Of a DNA stretch of 64,000 nt, positions 47,716 to 58,108 are shown piece after piece. Under the pieces are notes generated by a model. It saw only the letters and a program-made list of their open reading frames with translations, was not told the DNA's origin and did not search any database. A program made the translations under genes and the position numbers. This DNA comes from Corbicula japonica (Eukaryota; Mollusca; Bivalvia; Venerida; Cyrenidae): positions 496,001-560,000 of the forward strand of contig JAZAYU010000062.1 of assembly GCA_038501625.1 (NCBI GenBank). The letters run 5' to 3'. Position 1 is the stretch's first letter; the number at the start of each line of letters is the position of its first letter.

Positions 47716-48899
47716 ATGGCTAGGGAGGCTGAATTTTCTGAATTTAGCTATTCTACATATGCCTATTTAACTCTTAATAATCAATTTGTTGATATTACGA
47801 TGATTAAACTTTAAAGATTTTTGATCAAAACAATAGGCTTATTGAGTAAGAATGGGAGAGACGCGGAAAAGTCCTTGGGTCAATTTTGTGCACCTCCTTC
47901 CACTCATTTTTGGAAGATCAGTGGTCTAGGGGTAGAGCACTAGGACTCTAGATCTGGAGACTGCGGGTTCGAGTCCCACCAGAGATGAGGTTTGTCTGCA
48001 GTTTCCTCAATCCACATTCAGAGCGAGTACTGGTTGGAAACCCAGAAAGCAGTCATCGAGCGTGATTAATATAAGTTGAAATAACTTGTTTCACAATCGA
48101 TGTAAAATAAATAAGTTTAAACTTAACTCATTTTTGTCAATAAAATTACATTTGAATTACAGATTAGTAATACAATAACTTAGAAAAAGCAAACGTTGTT
48201 TTTATATAAACGTTCTATTTAACGATTTTGCCTTTATTACTGAATTTTAGGTTTTGAGAAGTTGATTAGTCTGATGACTAGCGAGAAACGTCTTACGGGT
48301 TCTACATTAAATGTTCTTGAAATGTTCGCTAGTGTTTGTTTTGATTTGGCGGGGAAATTTGATGTGCCCCTTAAACTTGGGTTTAAAGCCACTTTGGCGA
48401 ATTCTTTTTGCACTTACCCGCTCAAAGTCGTTATATTTAGAAGTTTTCTTTCTTTACTTGCCGATGATGTCCTGTTTAAATTGATTGTGTGGTAAGCTTA
48501 ATATTTCTTATTTTTCTAGTTCGTTGTATGCAGAAACTTTTTGGCGTGGTCTTATTTAGGAATTAATTAAATAAAATAAAAGGTAATTTCAATTTTTTTC
48601 ACTTTATTCGTAAAATCATCTGTAAATTCAAACGTTACCAACAGGATCGTTTTCTACGGCACACCAAATGTCGGTATTACTGAGCGCTCTTTGAACGATT
48701 TCAATCCTGACCACTTTGGAGAAAATGCAATAGTTAAGATGGTTTATTAGAAAATTCCAAAAATCCAAGATTCGACGATTATTTTGGAAAGGAAACTAAG
48801 GGTTTGATCCGTTTCTGGCATTCCTATCATCGCGTCTTTTCTGATTTGAGCGAGGAGCTCAGGTCATGGCAAGGTTCATCGTTTAGGTACAAGTTTGCT
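47716..48899 (+). pseudogene. unrecognised coding-like sequence, probably broken
   Basis: Several plus-strand blocks read like protein. 47716-47814 gives a frame opening MAREAEFSEFSYSTYAYL. 47826-47920 gives KNGRDAEKSLGQFCAPPSTH before a SINE. 48251-48491 is an exon-like block (TTTTAG acceptor, TG/GTAAGC donor) with FEKLISLMTSEKRLTGSTLN and LLADDVLFKLIVW. 48647-48749 follows a CAACAG acceptor in matching phase (FYGTPNVGITERSLNDF) and reaches a stop. 48765-48899, in a shifted frame, gives GLIRFWHSYHRVFSDLSEEL. I do not recognise the family. Stops and a frameshift argue for a decayed gene or mobile-element ORF; the consistent splice phase of two blocks argues for a once-spliced gene. Confidence 0.4.
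47918..48125 (+). mobile_element. tRNA-derived SINE
   Basis: An A box (TGGTCTAGGGG, within 47929-47940) and a B box (GGTTCGAGTCC) lie at tRNA spacing, and an anticodon-like stem CTAGG/TCTGG is possible, but the acceptor stem does not pair, so it is not a functional tRNA. About 130 bp of body follow, ending in an A-rich AAAATAAATAAG tail. It interrupts the plus-strand coding-like sequence at 47826-47920. Confidence 0.65.
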
Positions 48900-49874
48900 T
48901 GACCACTTATGTTTTGTAGTTTTGCAAACAATTTCGAGAAGTGGGTGAATTGGAGTTAACTTATCAAGACAACTTGTACGATACATTGTTGTATGATGTT
49001 TGTGTTTAAAAAACATGTACTTGGTGTTGAAATAAACCAATAATGGTTGACACTTACCGTGTTATCGACTATTTACAAATTTATCAATCTTAATATTTGT
49101 TATCGCTTGCCTGGACGTTTCGATGTAAGCCCATTTTATGCGTTGGTAACAGGTCTACTTTTGTGGGTGTGTTAGAGTTAATTTATTAAGCCAGTTTATT
49201 GTATTTTCACAGAAAACTTGGCGGGGAAAGTGTGAGGTAGAACTTTGCTCTATTAGTTTAGACATCCGTTAGCCTTTTCTTTGTTCATTTTTCTGTCGTG
49301 TAATTTCTTTATTTTTCATAAAATGTGTTATGAGATGTGTGGGGAGGATGTATTTTCGAAGTGCGGTTGTGTAATGTCTTTGATATCTATCCCCTAAAAA
49401 CATGTCTTGTCTTTGCATTTCGTTATCGCTTATCGTCGACCTTTTTGTCATCGTCGATTCTTCATCTCGTTAAATTCGTGACTGGCGATAAAATGCGGAA
49501 TCCTGAACGATGAGCAGCACCTCGAAAATGAGATACCAATCGCAAGAGACTTCAAAAATAAAAATTCCACAAGAATTAGCAACGCTCTTTTAACTGAGCA
49601 AGCTCACATGTGGGGTGCGACGCCATAAAATCACGTGCTGCGGGCTTTTCTCAACGCTAGACACGAACGTAAATGTGCATTGATGGTCCGGATAATGGAA
49701 GATAATCGCGCAAAAATACATTTCTTCTGTGGGATTGAATAACATCGGGCCATGACCAATGTTGATTTTGTTAAAACATAAGAAAGTGAATTTGAAAAAT
49801 AAAACACAACAAAAAACAACAGCAGAGACAACTGTTACATTCAATAATCTTGCATCAACAATTAGCGACAGACT

Positions 49875-52409
49875 CTATCCAACAACTACAGGACTAGAAA
49901 AGTTCTGTGTGAGTAGAAAGCCCGAGAATGAGCTATAAGCAGATCCCCACAGGGTTTCGTTTTGATCCATGTTCTTGATTGCCACATCATCTCCTTGTGC
50001 TAGATCAAGCACCGTCGTCATACTGGATGAAGTATAGGGCGCCTCCTGCCCTCTTAGATAGAGGTTACCCACCCTAGAGCCTCCTTTAAAGATACTATAG
50101 TGACCAATGGGTGAACCATACGCCGTTACTGTTACTGAAAACACGTACGTTCCGGCGACAGGGGCACGAAAATCGCCAGCGTGAAAGTTGTAACCTTTGC
50201 CATGGTTTGTGATGACCTTTTCGAAGACGATATTTTGGTTGACACCAAGATGTTGAAGATTATGCCCTAAGGTTGCAAAGAAGGCAACGCTCATCTCGTT
50301 CTCGCGGCGCTGTGATCGTTTTAGTTGATTGCCTGCAGAAGAAAACCAATATCGTACGGATAATATTTAAGGGCTCGCCACACTCCTCCCAACTTTGTTC
50401 ATCGATAAAAAGAAAAATATCCAAATCTCAATAATGGCAAAATGCAGTTCAATGAAACTTTGCATAAATGTATGTTATTAATGTGTCTTTATTTTGCATA
50501 TGGTAAGACACGTTAGAACAGTAAAGAAAAATAGTGAGATCTAAAAATTCCCTCAATTTCTATTTACGTAAATTCGCAAAAACTAAACAGCACAAAACAT
50601 CATTTTAAATGCCAACATAAGTAATATGATACTGACAACAATTTATTGTGTCCTCGTGATAAAAATATGTAGACTTTTCGAGATATTAGTAAAAGTGTGT
50701 TTGACCTTCAATTTCCTCGTCGCGTAAACAGATGACAACCACTGATTTCTCTTTTAGTAGTTGAAAGTTTTTTACAAAGAACACAACATTTTCTTGTCAG
50801 TATTATTGCAATCACGTGGGAATTTAAAATTATGTTTTGTATCGCTTAGTTTTTGTGAATTTATGTAAATAGAATTTTAAGGAATTTTAGGTTAAGCTTT
50901 TATTCTTTACTTTTCTAACGTGTCTTACTGTATACAAAATAAAGATACATTAGTAACATTCATTTGTGCAAAGTTTCATTGAACGGCATTTTGCCAGTTT
51001 TGAGATTTTGATAATTTTCTTTTTATCGATGAACAAGGTTGGGAGGAGTGTGGCGAGCCCTTAAACGCTCAGTGCCAAATGATTATAAAACTGAGTTAGG
51101 ACACCGGTCTCGAATCTCAAGCATCTGATTGGCTGAAGTGGAGACAAGTCCCCATTTTAGCCAATCAGATGCTTGAGATTTGAGTCTGGTCTGCATTCTG
51201 AGCAGTCAGCACTAAAATCATGGGACCTGCTGTTCAGATGTACGGGGCTTTGTGATAACTAAACAACACAAAACATCATTTTAAATGCCCACATGAGTAA
51301 TATGATACTGACAACAATTTATTGTGTCCTCGTTACTTACATATGTAAACTTTATGAGATATTAGTAAAAGTGTGTTTGACCTTCAATTTCCTGTCGCTT
51401 CATGGTCGCGTAAACGGATGACAATCCCCGATTTCTCTTTAAGTAGTTGAAAGTTCTTTACAAGGTACACAACATTTTCTTGTCAGTATCATTCACGTGG
51501 CAATTTAACATTATGTTTTGTATTGCTTAGTTTTTGTAAATTTATGTTAATAGAATTTTAAGGAATGTTTAGGTCTAGCTTTTTTCTTTACATTTCAAAC
51601 GTGTCTTACTGTATGCAACATAAAGATACATTAGTAACATTCATTTGTGCAATGTCTCATTGAATGGCATTTTGCCATTATTGAGATTTCGATAATTTTC
51701 TTTTTATCGATGAACGTGCTTCGGAGGAGTGTGATAAACCCTTAATACCCATACTATTTATAGTCATAGAATAGTTCGATTTGAACAAGTTAGCTGCGAT
51801 GCGAACTTTCGCGACCTTCGGACAAGTTGACTTATTCCCAAAATAGGTTAACGGTTATGACATATTATAAATAATCGGTTTAAAGACAAATCATCAGTCA
51901 TTATACAATGTCAATCCCGCCCCCCCCCCCCCCCGATCCGAGCCTTTTATTTCTCTTTCATTACGTAATAATCTACGCTGATTTCTTTATTGTTTGTGTT
52001 GTTCAAAAATGGGTATATCTTTTGTTGAAACAAACACAATATCAAGTTCCTTACCTGAACGAAGACTCGATCGTTCAACATTATTCTGTTCTCCGTCCGC
52101 TGGGCCGAGGTTGTTTTCGGTTTCTCTTATGCCTTGATGTTGGAGCTCTTCGCGCGATTTTTCACGTGTTTCCAGGAGATTCACGCGATAACATAATTGC
52201 TTGTTCTCGGAATTTAGCGAATCAACCTCCGACTGAAGCTTGATTATCATGGCCTTAAGCTGCTCATTTTCGTCTCTTTGAGAATTGACCTTAGCTTCAA
52301 GAGAATTCATGCGTTCCAAAACACTATTTAAAACATGGAGTTTTGGATTAACAGAACCTTGCACTTCTAAGAAAAGTGCAAAGACACTAACTACCACAAC
52401 TGCCAACAT
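49875..52409 (-). CDS. secreted coiled-coil C1q-domain protein, two exons
   Basis: Exon 1 is 52055-52409 and exon 2 is 49875-50332 (stop at 49875-49877); the GT-AG intron of 1.7 kb joins G|GC. The 270-aa product has a hydrophobic N-terminal signal peptide (MLAVVVVSVFALFLEVQG). A heptad-rich coiled coil follows at about 27-80 (LNSVLERMNSLEAKVNSQ and LQSEVDSLNSENKQL). A C1q domain spans about 132-262, with hallmarks NFHAGDFRAPVAGTYVFSV, LAQGDDVAIKN and YSSFSGFLL. There is no collagen stretch. Such coiled-coil C1q proteins are secreted, form trimers, and in bivalves are large families linked to recognition of microbes. The ligand cannot be told. The start codon is the first ATG before the signal peptide. 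Confidence 0.92.
50369..51062. mobile_element. 0.7-kb foldback element in the C1q gene intron
   Basis: The left arm begins AAGGGCTCGCCACACTCC (50369) and the right arm ends GGAGTGTGGCGAGCCCTT (51062). The arms remain complementary over about 150 bp (for example TTCATCGATAAAAAG with CTTTTTATCGATGAA). The middle, which reads CAAAACATCATTTTAAATGC, is single copy within the element. No open frame. A second copy lies at 51257-51745. Confidence 0.8.
51074..51224. mobile_element. palindromic MITE copy inside the C1q gene intron
   Basis: The arms contain CATCTGATTGGCTGAAGTGG and TTAGCCAATCAGATGC around a modified centre. The outer ends are degenerate (GCCAAATGATTATAAAACTG and TCATGGG). It lies between the foldback element at 50369-51062 and its partial second copy at 51257-51745. 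Confidence 0.7.
51257..51745. mobile_element. second copy of the C1q-intron foldback element, lacking its left arm
   Basis: Matches the middle and right arm of 50369-51062 in the same orientation (AATATGATACTGACAACAAT; CTTTTTATCGATGAAC) with scattered differences, ending GGAGGAGTGTGATAAACCCTT. A palindromic MITE (51074-51224) lies between the two copies, where the missing left arm would be. Confidence 0.75.
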
Positions 52410-52617
52410 TATTAAGTTCGCTTGGTCCTGAACAATTTTAAGATTTCAGAATTCCTCTTGCAAACCTGATAAGAGTGAATTATCTTAAATCCTGTAGGTT
52501 TTGATTTACATTTGATAAGAGATATGGAACACGTCGAGTATAAACTTAATTGAATATAGATGGACATCATTTTCCATCTCTGGCTCATAAAATTTATCAT
52601 AATGAACTACAATACAA

Positions 52618-52980
52618 TTTATTAAAGCGAACACTTCAGAAAAGCAAGCAAACTTTCTTGCTCTAAATCTTTCAGTTGAGAATGGTTACATAACTACTAA
52701 AATGTATGATAAAAGAGATGATTTTAATATTAATATAGTAAATTTTCCGTTTTTAGATGGCGATGTTTCTCGTGCAACACCTTACGGGGTTTATATCTCA
52801 CAGCTTATTCGCATTTCTCTAGCTTGTAATGATGTTACAGGTTTCAACGAACGTAATCTTTGCATAACAGAAAATGCTCTCTTTTCCTCTCCACTTTTTC
52901 GCTACATGGGGAGGCTGTGTTTTCTGAGTGTGGCAATTCCCGATATGCATATTTCAATATTTAACTTCAGTAACTGAAAC
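52618..52980 (+). pseudogene. reverse-transcriptase-type retroelement fragment
   Basis: A plus-strand frame gives YDKRDDFNINIVNFPFLDGD followed by YGVYISQLIRIS and FNERNLCITE. This is a signature I associate with the C-terminal part of a reverse-transcriptase polyprotein common in bivalve genomes; the exact clade is not certain. Upstream, LNLSVENGYITTKM continues the same frame. The frame then runs into a different repeat (YMGRLCFLSVAIPDMHIS) that also occurs inverted near 63415-63485. Only about 90 codons remain and the catalytic part is absent. Confidence 0.6.
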
Positions 52981-53040
52981 TGCTGTGTCGAAAAACAGTG
53001 GAAAAGGAAGATACACAAACGGTATTATTATTTATACTGT

Positions 53041-53250
53041 ATGTTTCCTTCAATGACACTTTTATTGCGTGTGCAAACAGTGTATAACCAGATCAGCTGG
53101 CACATCCGTCTGCACTGTTTGCATTTTGATTGTTAGGTTATTTCTGACCAAAATTAAACCAGTGAAGATCCTGATCAGACGGCACAGATGTGCTGGCTGA
53201 TCTGGATCTACACTAGTCACAAAATGCAAATATATGGAGGAAAGGGTTAA
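53041..53250. mobile_element. TTAA-type foldback MITE, family A
   Basis: Contains CCAGATCAGCTGGCACATCC and CAGATGTGCTGGCTGATCTG and ends TATGGAGGAAAGGGTTAA (53250). The left end is decayed. It lies upstream of the C1q gene. Confidence 0.7.
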
Positions 53251-53291
53251 AATGTGACATTTGAAGGGAGCGGTCATATTAAGAAGAAACA

Positions 53292-54220
53292 ACAAGAGGG
53301 CCAATTGGCCCTAAATCGCTCACCTGTCAAACTTGACCTAGATATCATTGAGATAAACATTCTGACCAAGTTTGAAGAAGATCGGACCAAAATTAAGACC
53401 GCTAGAGTGCAGACAAGATTTTTATATAATTTGACCTAGTGACCTAGATTTCAAGGTCACATAACCCAGTTTCAAACTTGACCTAGATATCATCGAAATA
53501 TACTTTCTGACCAAGCTTGAAGAAGATCCAACCAAAATTAAGACCTCTAGAGTGCAGACAAGCTTTTTCCTTAATTTGACCTACTGACCTAGTTTTAAGG
53601 GTCACATGAACCAGTTACGAACTTCATCTAGATATCATTAAGATAAACATTCTGACCAAGTTTAAAGAAGATTGCACCAAAATGAAGACCACTAGAGTGC
53701 AGACAAGATTTTTATATAATTTGACCTAGTGACCTAGATTTCAAGGTCACATGACCCAGTTTCAAACTTGACCTAGATATCAATGAGACAAACATTCTGA
53801 CAGTTTCAGAAAGATCGGACCAAAATTAAGACCTCTACAGTGCAGACAAGCTTTTTCTTTAAATTGACCTACTGACCTAGTTTTAAGGGTCACATGACCC
53901 AGATACGAATTTGATCTAGATATCACTGAGATAAACATTCTGACCAAGTTTAAAGATCACACCAAAATTGAGACTGCTAGAGTGCGGACAAGATTTTTCT
54001 GTAATTTGACCTAGTGACCTAGATTTTAAGGTCACATGACCCAGTTTCGAACTTGATCTAGATATCAATGAGATAAACATTCTGACCAAGTTTGAAGAAG
54101 ATCGGATAAAAATTATGACCGCTAGAGTGCGGACAACAATTGTGAACGGACGACGGATGACGGACGAAGGGTGATCACAAAAGCTCACCATGTCACTATG
54201 TGACAGGTGAGCTAAAAAAA
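53292..54220. mobile_element. tandem-core element, family 3, 6 units
   Basis: Starts ACAAGAG running into the perfect palindrome GGGCCAATTGGCCC (53298-53311), then CGCTCACCTG. Ends with a long hairpin (GCTCACC...GGTGAGC with TGTCAC/GTGACA inside, about 54183-54212) and CTAAAAAAAC; CAGGTGAGC pairs with the early GCTCACCTG. Six units of about 145 bp lie between, each with TTGACCTAGATATCA, TGACCAAGTTTGAAG and GACCTAGTGACCTAG. A short ACGG-like tail (ACGGACGACGGATGACGG) precedes the 3' hairpin. It lies between the C1q gene and UTP23. Confidence 0.8.
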
Positions 54221-54242
54221 CATAAATACAAAGAATAAAAGA

Positions 54243-55567
54243 CTAGATGGTGTAAATAAACACTTGCGTCCCCCTCTGGTACTCAATCAGAATAAAAAAT
54301 CCAAGTACAAAAAGGAGCATAACTCCATTATAATGTGACCTTGACCTAAAGAATTTGGCATCAACACGACCATGTTGTCATAAGCATTAGGCCTATAATT
54401 TGAAAGTTTGATGAAGAAATATTAATAGCTAAGTTATAGCCAATGTTAAGTTTAGGCTTCAAAATCCAAGTACAAACAAGAGTGCCAAACTGACACAAAA
54501 TACGCCCGTCAAAATGCTGATCACCAAAGTTGCGTAACGATCCGATGAAAATCTTTCGACTTGGAGAGCAGATACCGCTTATTCAGTTTTTGGACAATTC
54601 AAGGGCCATAATTCAGGAGTGCCTGGGGGGCTTTGGCAGTTTATAGAACTTGGTCGAGATATTATGCCCACCAACATATTCACCAAGTTTGATAAAGACA
54701 GGACAAAAACTCTTTGACTTAGGGAGCGGAAACCCAAATTTTGGACAATTCAAGGGCCATAATTCAGGAGTGCCTGGGGGGATTTGGCTGGTTATAGAAC
54801 TTGGTCGAGATATTATGCCCACCAACATATTCACCAAGATTGATAAAGACCGGATGAAACTCTTTGACTTAAAGAGCCTAAACCCTTATTTTGGACAATT
54901 CAAGGGCCATAATTCAGGAGTGCCTGGGGGGATTTGGCTGGTTATAGAACTTGGTCGAGATATTATGCCCACCAACATATTCACCAAGTTTGATAAAGAC
55001 AGGATGAAAACTCTTTGGCTTAGAGAGCGGAAACAGTAATTTTGGACAATTCAAGGGCCATAATTCAGGAGTGCCTGGGGGGATTTGGCTGGTTATAGAA
55101 CTTGGTCGAGATATTATGCCCACCAACATATTCACCAAGTTTGATAAAGACTGGATGAAAACTCTTTGACTTAGAGAGCGGAAACAGTAATTTTGGACAA
55201 TTCAAGGGCCATAATTCAGGAGTGCCTGGGGGGATTTGGCTGGTTATAGAACTTGGTCGAGATATTATGCCACCAACATATTCACCAAGTTTGATAAAGA
55301 TCGGATGAAAACTCTTTGACTTAGAGAGCGGAAACCCTGTGGACGCCGCCGCCCGCCCGCCCGCCGCAGGTGTTCCCATAATACATCCCCGTTTTTCAAA
55401 TGGGTGTATAAAAAGGGGCTTAACTCCATCAAATATAATCTTGACTTAAAGAATTTGGCATCATCACAACCAGGTTATCACGAGTATAAGGCAGTTTTGT
55501 AATCTCTAGATGGAATGACAGACAGGCAAACATAGATAACACTTCCGATTGCATCTTTTATAATTAT
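54243..55567. mobile_element. tandem-core element, family 4, interrupted by family 5
   Basis: Starts CTAGATG and hairpin GTGT-AAATAA-ACAC (54250-54263), then GCGTCCCCCTCTGGTAC. The first unit begins AATCCAAGTACAAAAAGG and holds TGTGACCTTGACCTAAAG. The next unit begins at AATCCAAGTACAA and is split there by the element at 54475-55414, resuming with AAAGGGGCTTAACTCC. The 3' end is indistinct, near 55560. Confidence 0.65.
54475..55414. mobile_element. tandem-core element, family 5, 5 units, nested in family 4
   Basis: Starts ACAAGAG and an imperfect hairpin GTGCCAAACTGACAC. Five units of about 150 bp contain GGCCATAATTCAGGAGTGCC and AACTTGGTCGAGATATTATG. A GC microsatellite (GCCGCCGCCCGCCCGCC, about 55344-55366) is followed by a 3' hairpin (ACATCCC...GGGTGT) and ATAAAAA. 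Unlike families 1 and 4, its units lack TGACCTTGACC. Confidence 0.75.
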
Positions 55568-56961
55568 GAACTAGATCAGTGTTCAGTTGAACACTTGTGT
55601 CGCCCTTTGGTACTTTGTCAGAATAAAAAATCCAAGTACATAAAGGGGGCATTACTCCATCAAATGTGACATTGACAAGATTTTAGCATCATTGTGACTG
55701 CGTTGTCATAAGCAATATAGTTTGAAAATTTGAAATTGCTAAGTTTTATAGCCAATGTTCAGTTTTTGTGTCAAAATCCAAATGCAACAAGGCAGTCGGA
55801 GCAACAGCAATATCCCCCGCCGCATGCAGGAATGTTGGAAAGGTTATGGATGCTTAATTGCAAATTAACAAATATATCTCCAGCAGTTTGGAAGTTATGG
55901 AGCAAATATGAAAGACATTGTTAAATATGAACCTTCAAAGACAACTAGTGACCTTGCCCTTCAGCCGGCCAGGTTGGAACATGGGTTCTGCACATCATCT
56001 TGGTGGAATTAACATTCGACTAAAGTTTGATAAAATTGATTGCAAGGGTTCAGAAGATATGAACCAGACACAAAATACATAGTTCAAATCTTCAATGACC
56101 TTGACCTTGAGCCAGCCATGTTGGAACATGGATTCTGCACATCATCTTGATGGCTGAACATTTGATAAAAGTTTCATGATATTCATTCTAGGGGTTTCAA
56201 AAGATATGAACCGAACATGAAGTACATGGTTCAATCAAATCTTCAAACACCACTGGTGACCTTGACCTTGAGCCAGCCAGGTTGGAACATGGGTTCTGCA
56301 ATCAGGTTCATGAACTGAGCATTTGACTAAAGTTTCATGAAATTCCTTCAAGGGGTTCAGAAGATAATTATGAACCGGACATGAAGTACATGGTTCATAT
56401 CTTCAAACACCACTGTTGACCTTGACCTTGAGCTGGCCATGTTAGAACGTGGGTTCTGCACATCGTCTTCATAGGCTGAGCATTTGACTGAGGTTTCATG
56501 AAATTCCTTCTAGGGGTTCAGAAGATATGAACCGGACACGAAATACATGGTTCATATCTTCAAACACCACTGGTGACCTTGACCTTGAGCCAGCCGGCTT
56601 GGAACATGGGTTCTGCACATTGTCTTCATGGGGAGAACATTTGACAAAAGTTCATGAAATTCCTTCTAGGGGTTTAGAAGATATGAACCGGACACGAAAT
56701 GTGTGTGCACGGAAGGATGGACGGACGAACCCTATTCCTATATCCCCCAGCCACTTTGCAGCGGGGGATAAGGGAAATACTCCATCAAATGTGACCTTGA
56801 CCTTAAGAATTAGGTATCATTTTGACTGTGTTGACATAAGCAATACAATTTTAAAGTTTGATGAAGAAATATTAAGAAATGGCAGTTATAGCCAACGTTG
56901 TTTGTATGACAGACCAATGGACAAAGGGATTTCTATGTATTGCCTTTTCTTCGAAAGGGCA
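55568..56961. mobile_element. tandem-core element, family 4, second copy, interrupted by family 6
   Basis: Starts CTAGATCA and hairpin GTGTTC-AGTT-GAACAC, then TTGTGTCGCCCTTTGG. Ends CGAAAGGGCAACACAAAAT; the two ends are inverted copies (about 13 of 15 bases). The unit starting AATCCAAATGCAA is split by 55786-56769 and resumes AGGGAAATACTCCATCAAAT. This is the same family as 54243-55567. Confidence 0.7.
55786..56769. mobile_element. tandem-core element, family 6, 5 units, nested in family 4
   Basis: Starts ACAAGGCAGTCGGAG, then TATCCCCCGCCGCATGCA. Ends TTGCAGCGGGGGATAA, the inverted match of the start. Five units of about 155 bp carry GACCTTGACCTTGAGCCAGC, GGAACATGGGTTCTGCACAT and AAGATATGAACCGGACA. 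A short ACGG-like tail (GGATGGACGGACGAAC) precedes the end. No strong 5' hairpin is apparent in this family. Confidence 0.75.
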
Positions 56962-56991
56962 ACACAAAATGTAATAATAAGAAATCTGTGA

Positions 56992-57864
56992 GAGAAAAAA
57001 AGGGATCGTTTCGTTTTCAAGGTTAAAGATAACAAATCAATGGTCTAACTTCTCCAGTAGTAACTGATTTCTTTTAAAGTTTTTTTTTCTGATAAAACTC
57101 TACTGGATTTCTGCATAAACATCTGTCATGGCCTCATGGGACCCAAAACACATCTTATACTAGTACAGTTCATTCATGTCACTTGATAACATAAGTTTGG
57201 TAGTTGACTCTAGAATTAAATAATAATAGACAACTTGAATTAGCAACCAAATAAAGCAACCTAGATATAGGTTTTTGTAGGCTAAAACAACAAAACCAGA
57301 CTGTTATTGTGCAACTAAACCCTGCAATTAATTAAACGATTGTTTATGAACAATTTTAATAAAATTTAAATTCACATACTACATTTTTGCTAATTTTGTA
57401 AGTTTTTTTAATTTACATTATTTACATTGATAACTGTTTCATTTTCAAAATAAAAATACATAATGCTTTCTACCCAACATATTAAGAAAGAATTTTTTCT
57501 AAGCATGCATTTCTGACAATAGTTGTTGCATAGAGAAACTCAAATAGGCAAAATTTTTAATGATCTGTAATTTCAACATTGTCTTCCACAGAAAAAAAAA
57601 TCGAATAGAAATATTTTTTAAAGCGATAGTTAACAGAGTTTATGAAAAAAAATGGACAACTTGTACATGGTGTGGTGTATAAAAGCAGAAATTATCTTCA
57701 AACAAGAAATAGGAATGAAAACAATGAGAACAATAAGACACAAATTAAATTTTCAAGCCAATTTTTTCTATTTCTCAATATTCTTGTGCAATTTTCTGTG
57801 TGTTTGAAGGCCTTGAGAAGACAGTGCTTCAAATACATGCAAGTGAATCTCATCATTGATCATG
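56992..57864. other. intergenic stretch downstream of UTP23, no feature seen
   Basis: AT-rich sequence between the tandem-core nest and the MITE that abuts the UTP23 stop. Nothing recognisable; short frames here show no family resemblance. Confidence 0.55.
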
Positions 57865-58080
57865 TTAACCCTTTCCTCCATATATGTATACTCCTTCATA
57901 GCATGCAGTCTAGATTCAGATCAGCCGGCACAGGATCTTCATTGCTTTCTTTTTATTAGGTTATTTCTGACAAAAATTTGAATAGTGCAGATCCTGATCA
58001 TATGGCACAGATGTGCTGGCTGATCTGGATCTACACTGTTTGCACTTGTTAAAATGTGTTTGTATGGAGTCCTGGGTTAA
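57865..58080. mobile_element. TTAA-flanked foldback MITE, family A
   Basis: Starts TTAACCCTTTCCTCCATATA (57865) and ends GGAGTCCTGGGTTAA (58080). The interior contains CAGATCAGCCGGCACAGG and CAGATGTGCTGGCTGATCTG. It sits 30 bp downstream of the UTP23 stop codon, so it may be part of the 3' untranslated region. Confidence 0.75.
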
Positions 58081-58108
58081 ATCACATTACCCATAACACA
58101 GCAATATA

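Noticed and set aside
47925..47997. tRNA gene candidate
   Set aside because: The A and B boxes and an anticodon-like stem are present, but the acceptor stem does not pair, the base before the anticodon is not T, and an A-rich-tailed body follows. It is better explained as a tRNA-derived SINE.
54613..55379. Overlapping open frames on both strands of about 75-129 codons
   Set aside because: They repeat with the 150-bp units of the tandem-core element and show no conserved protein features.
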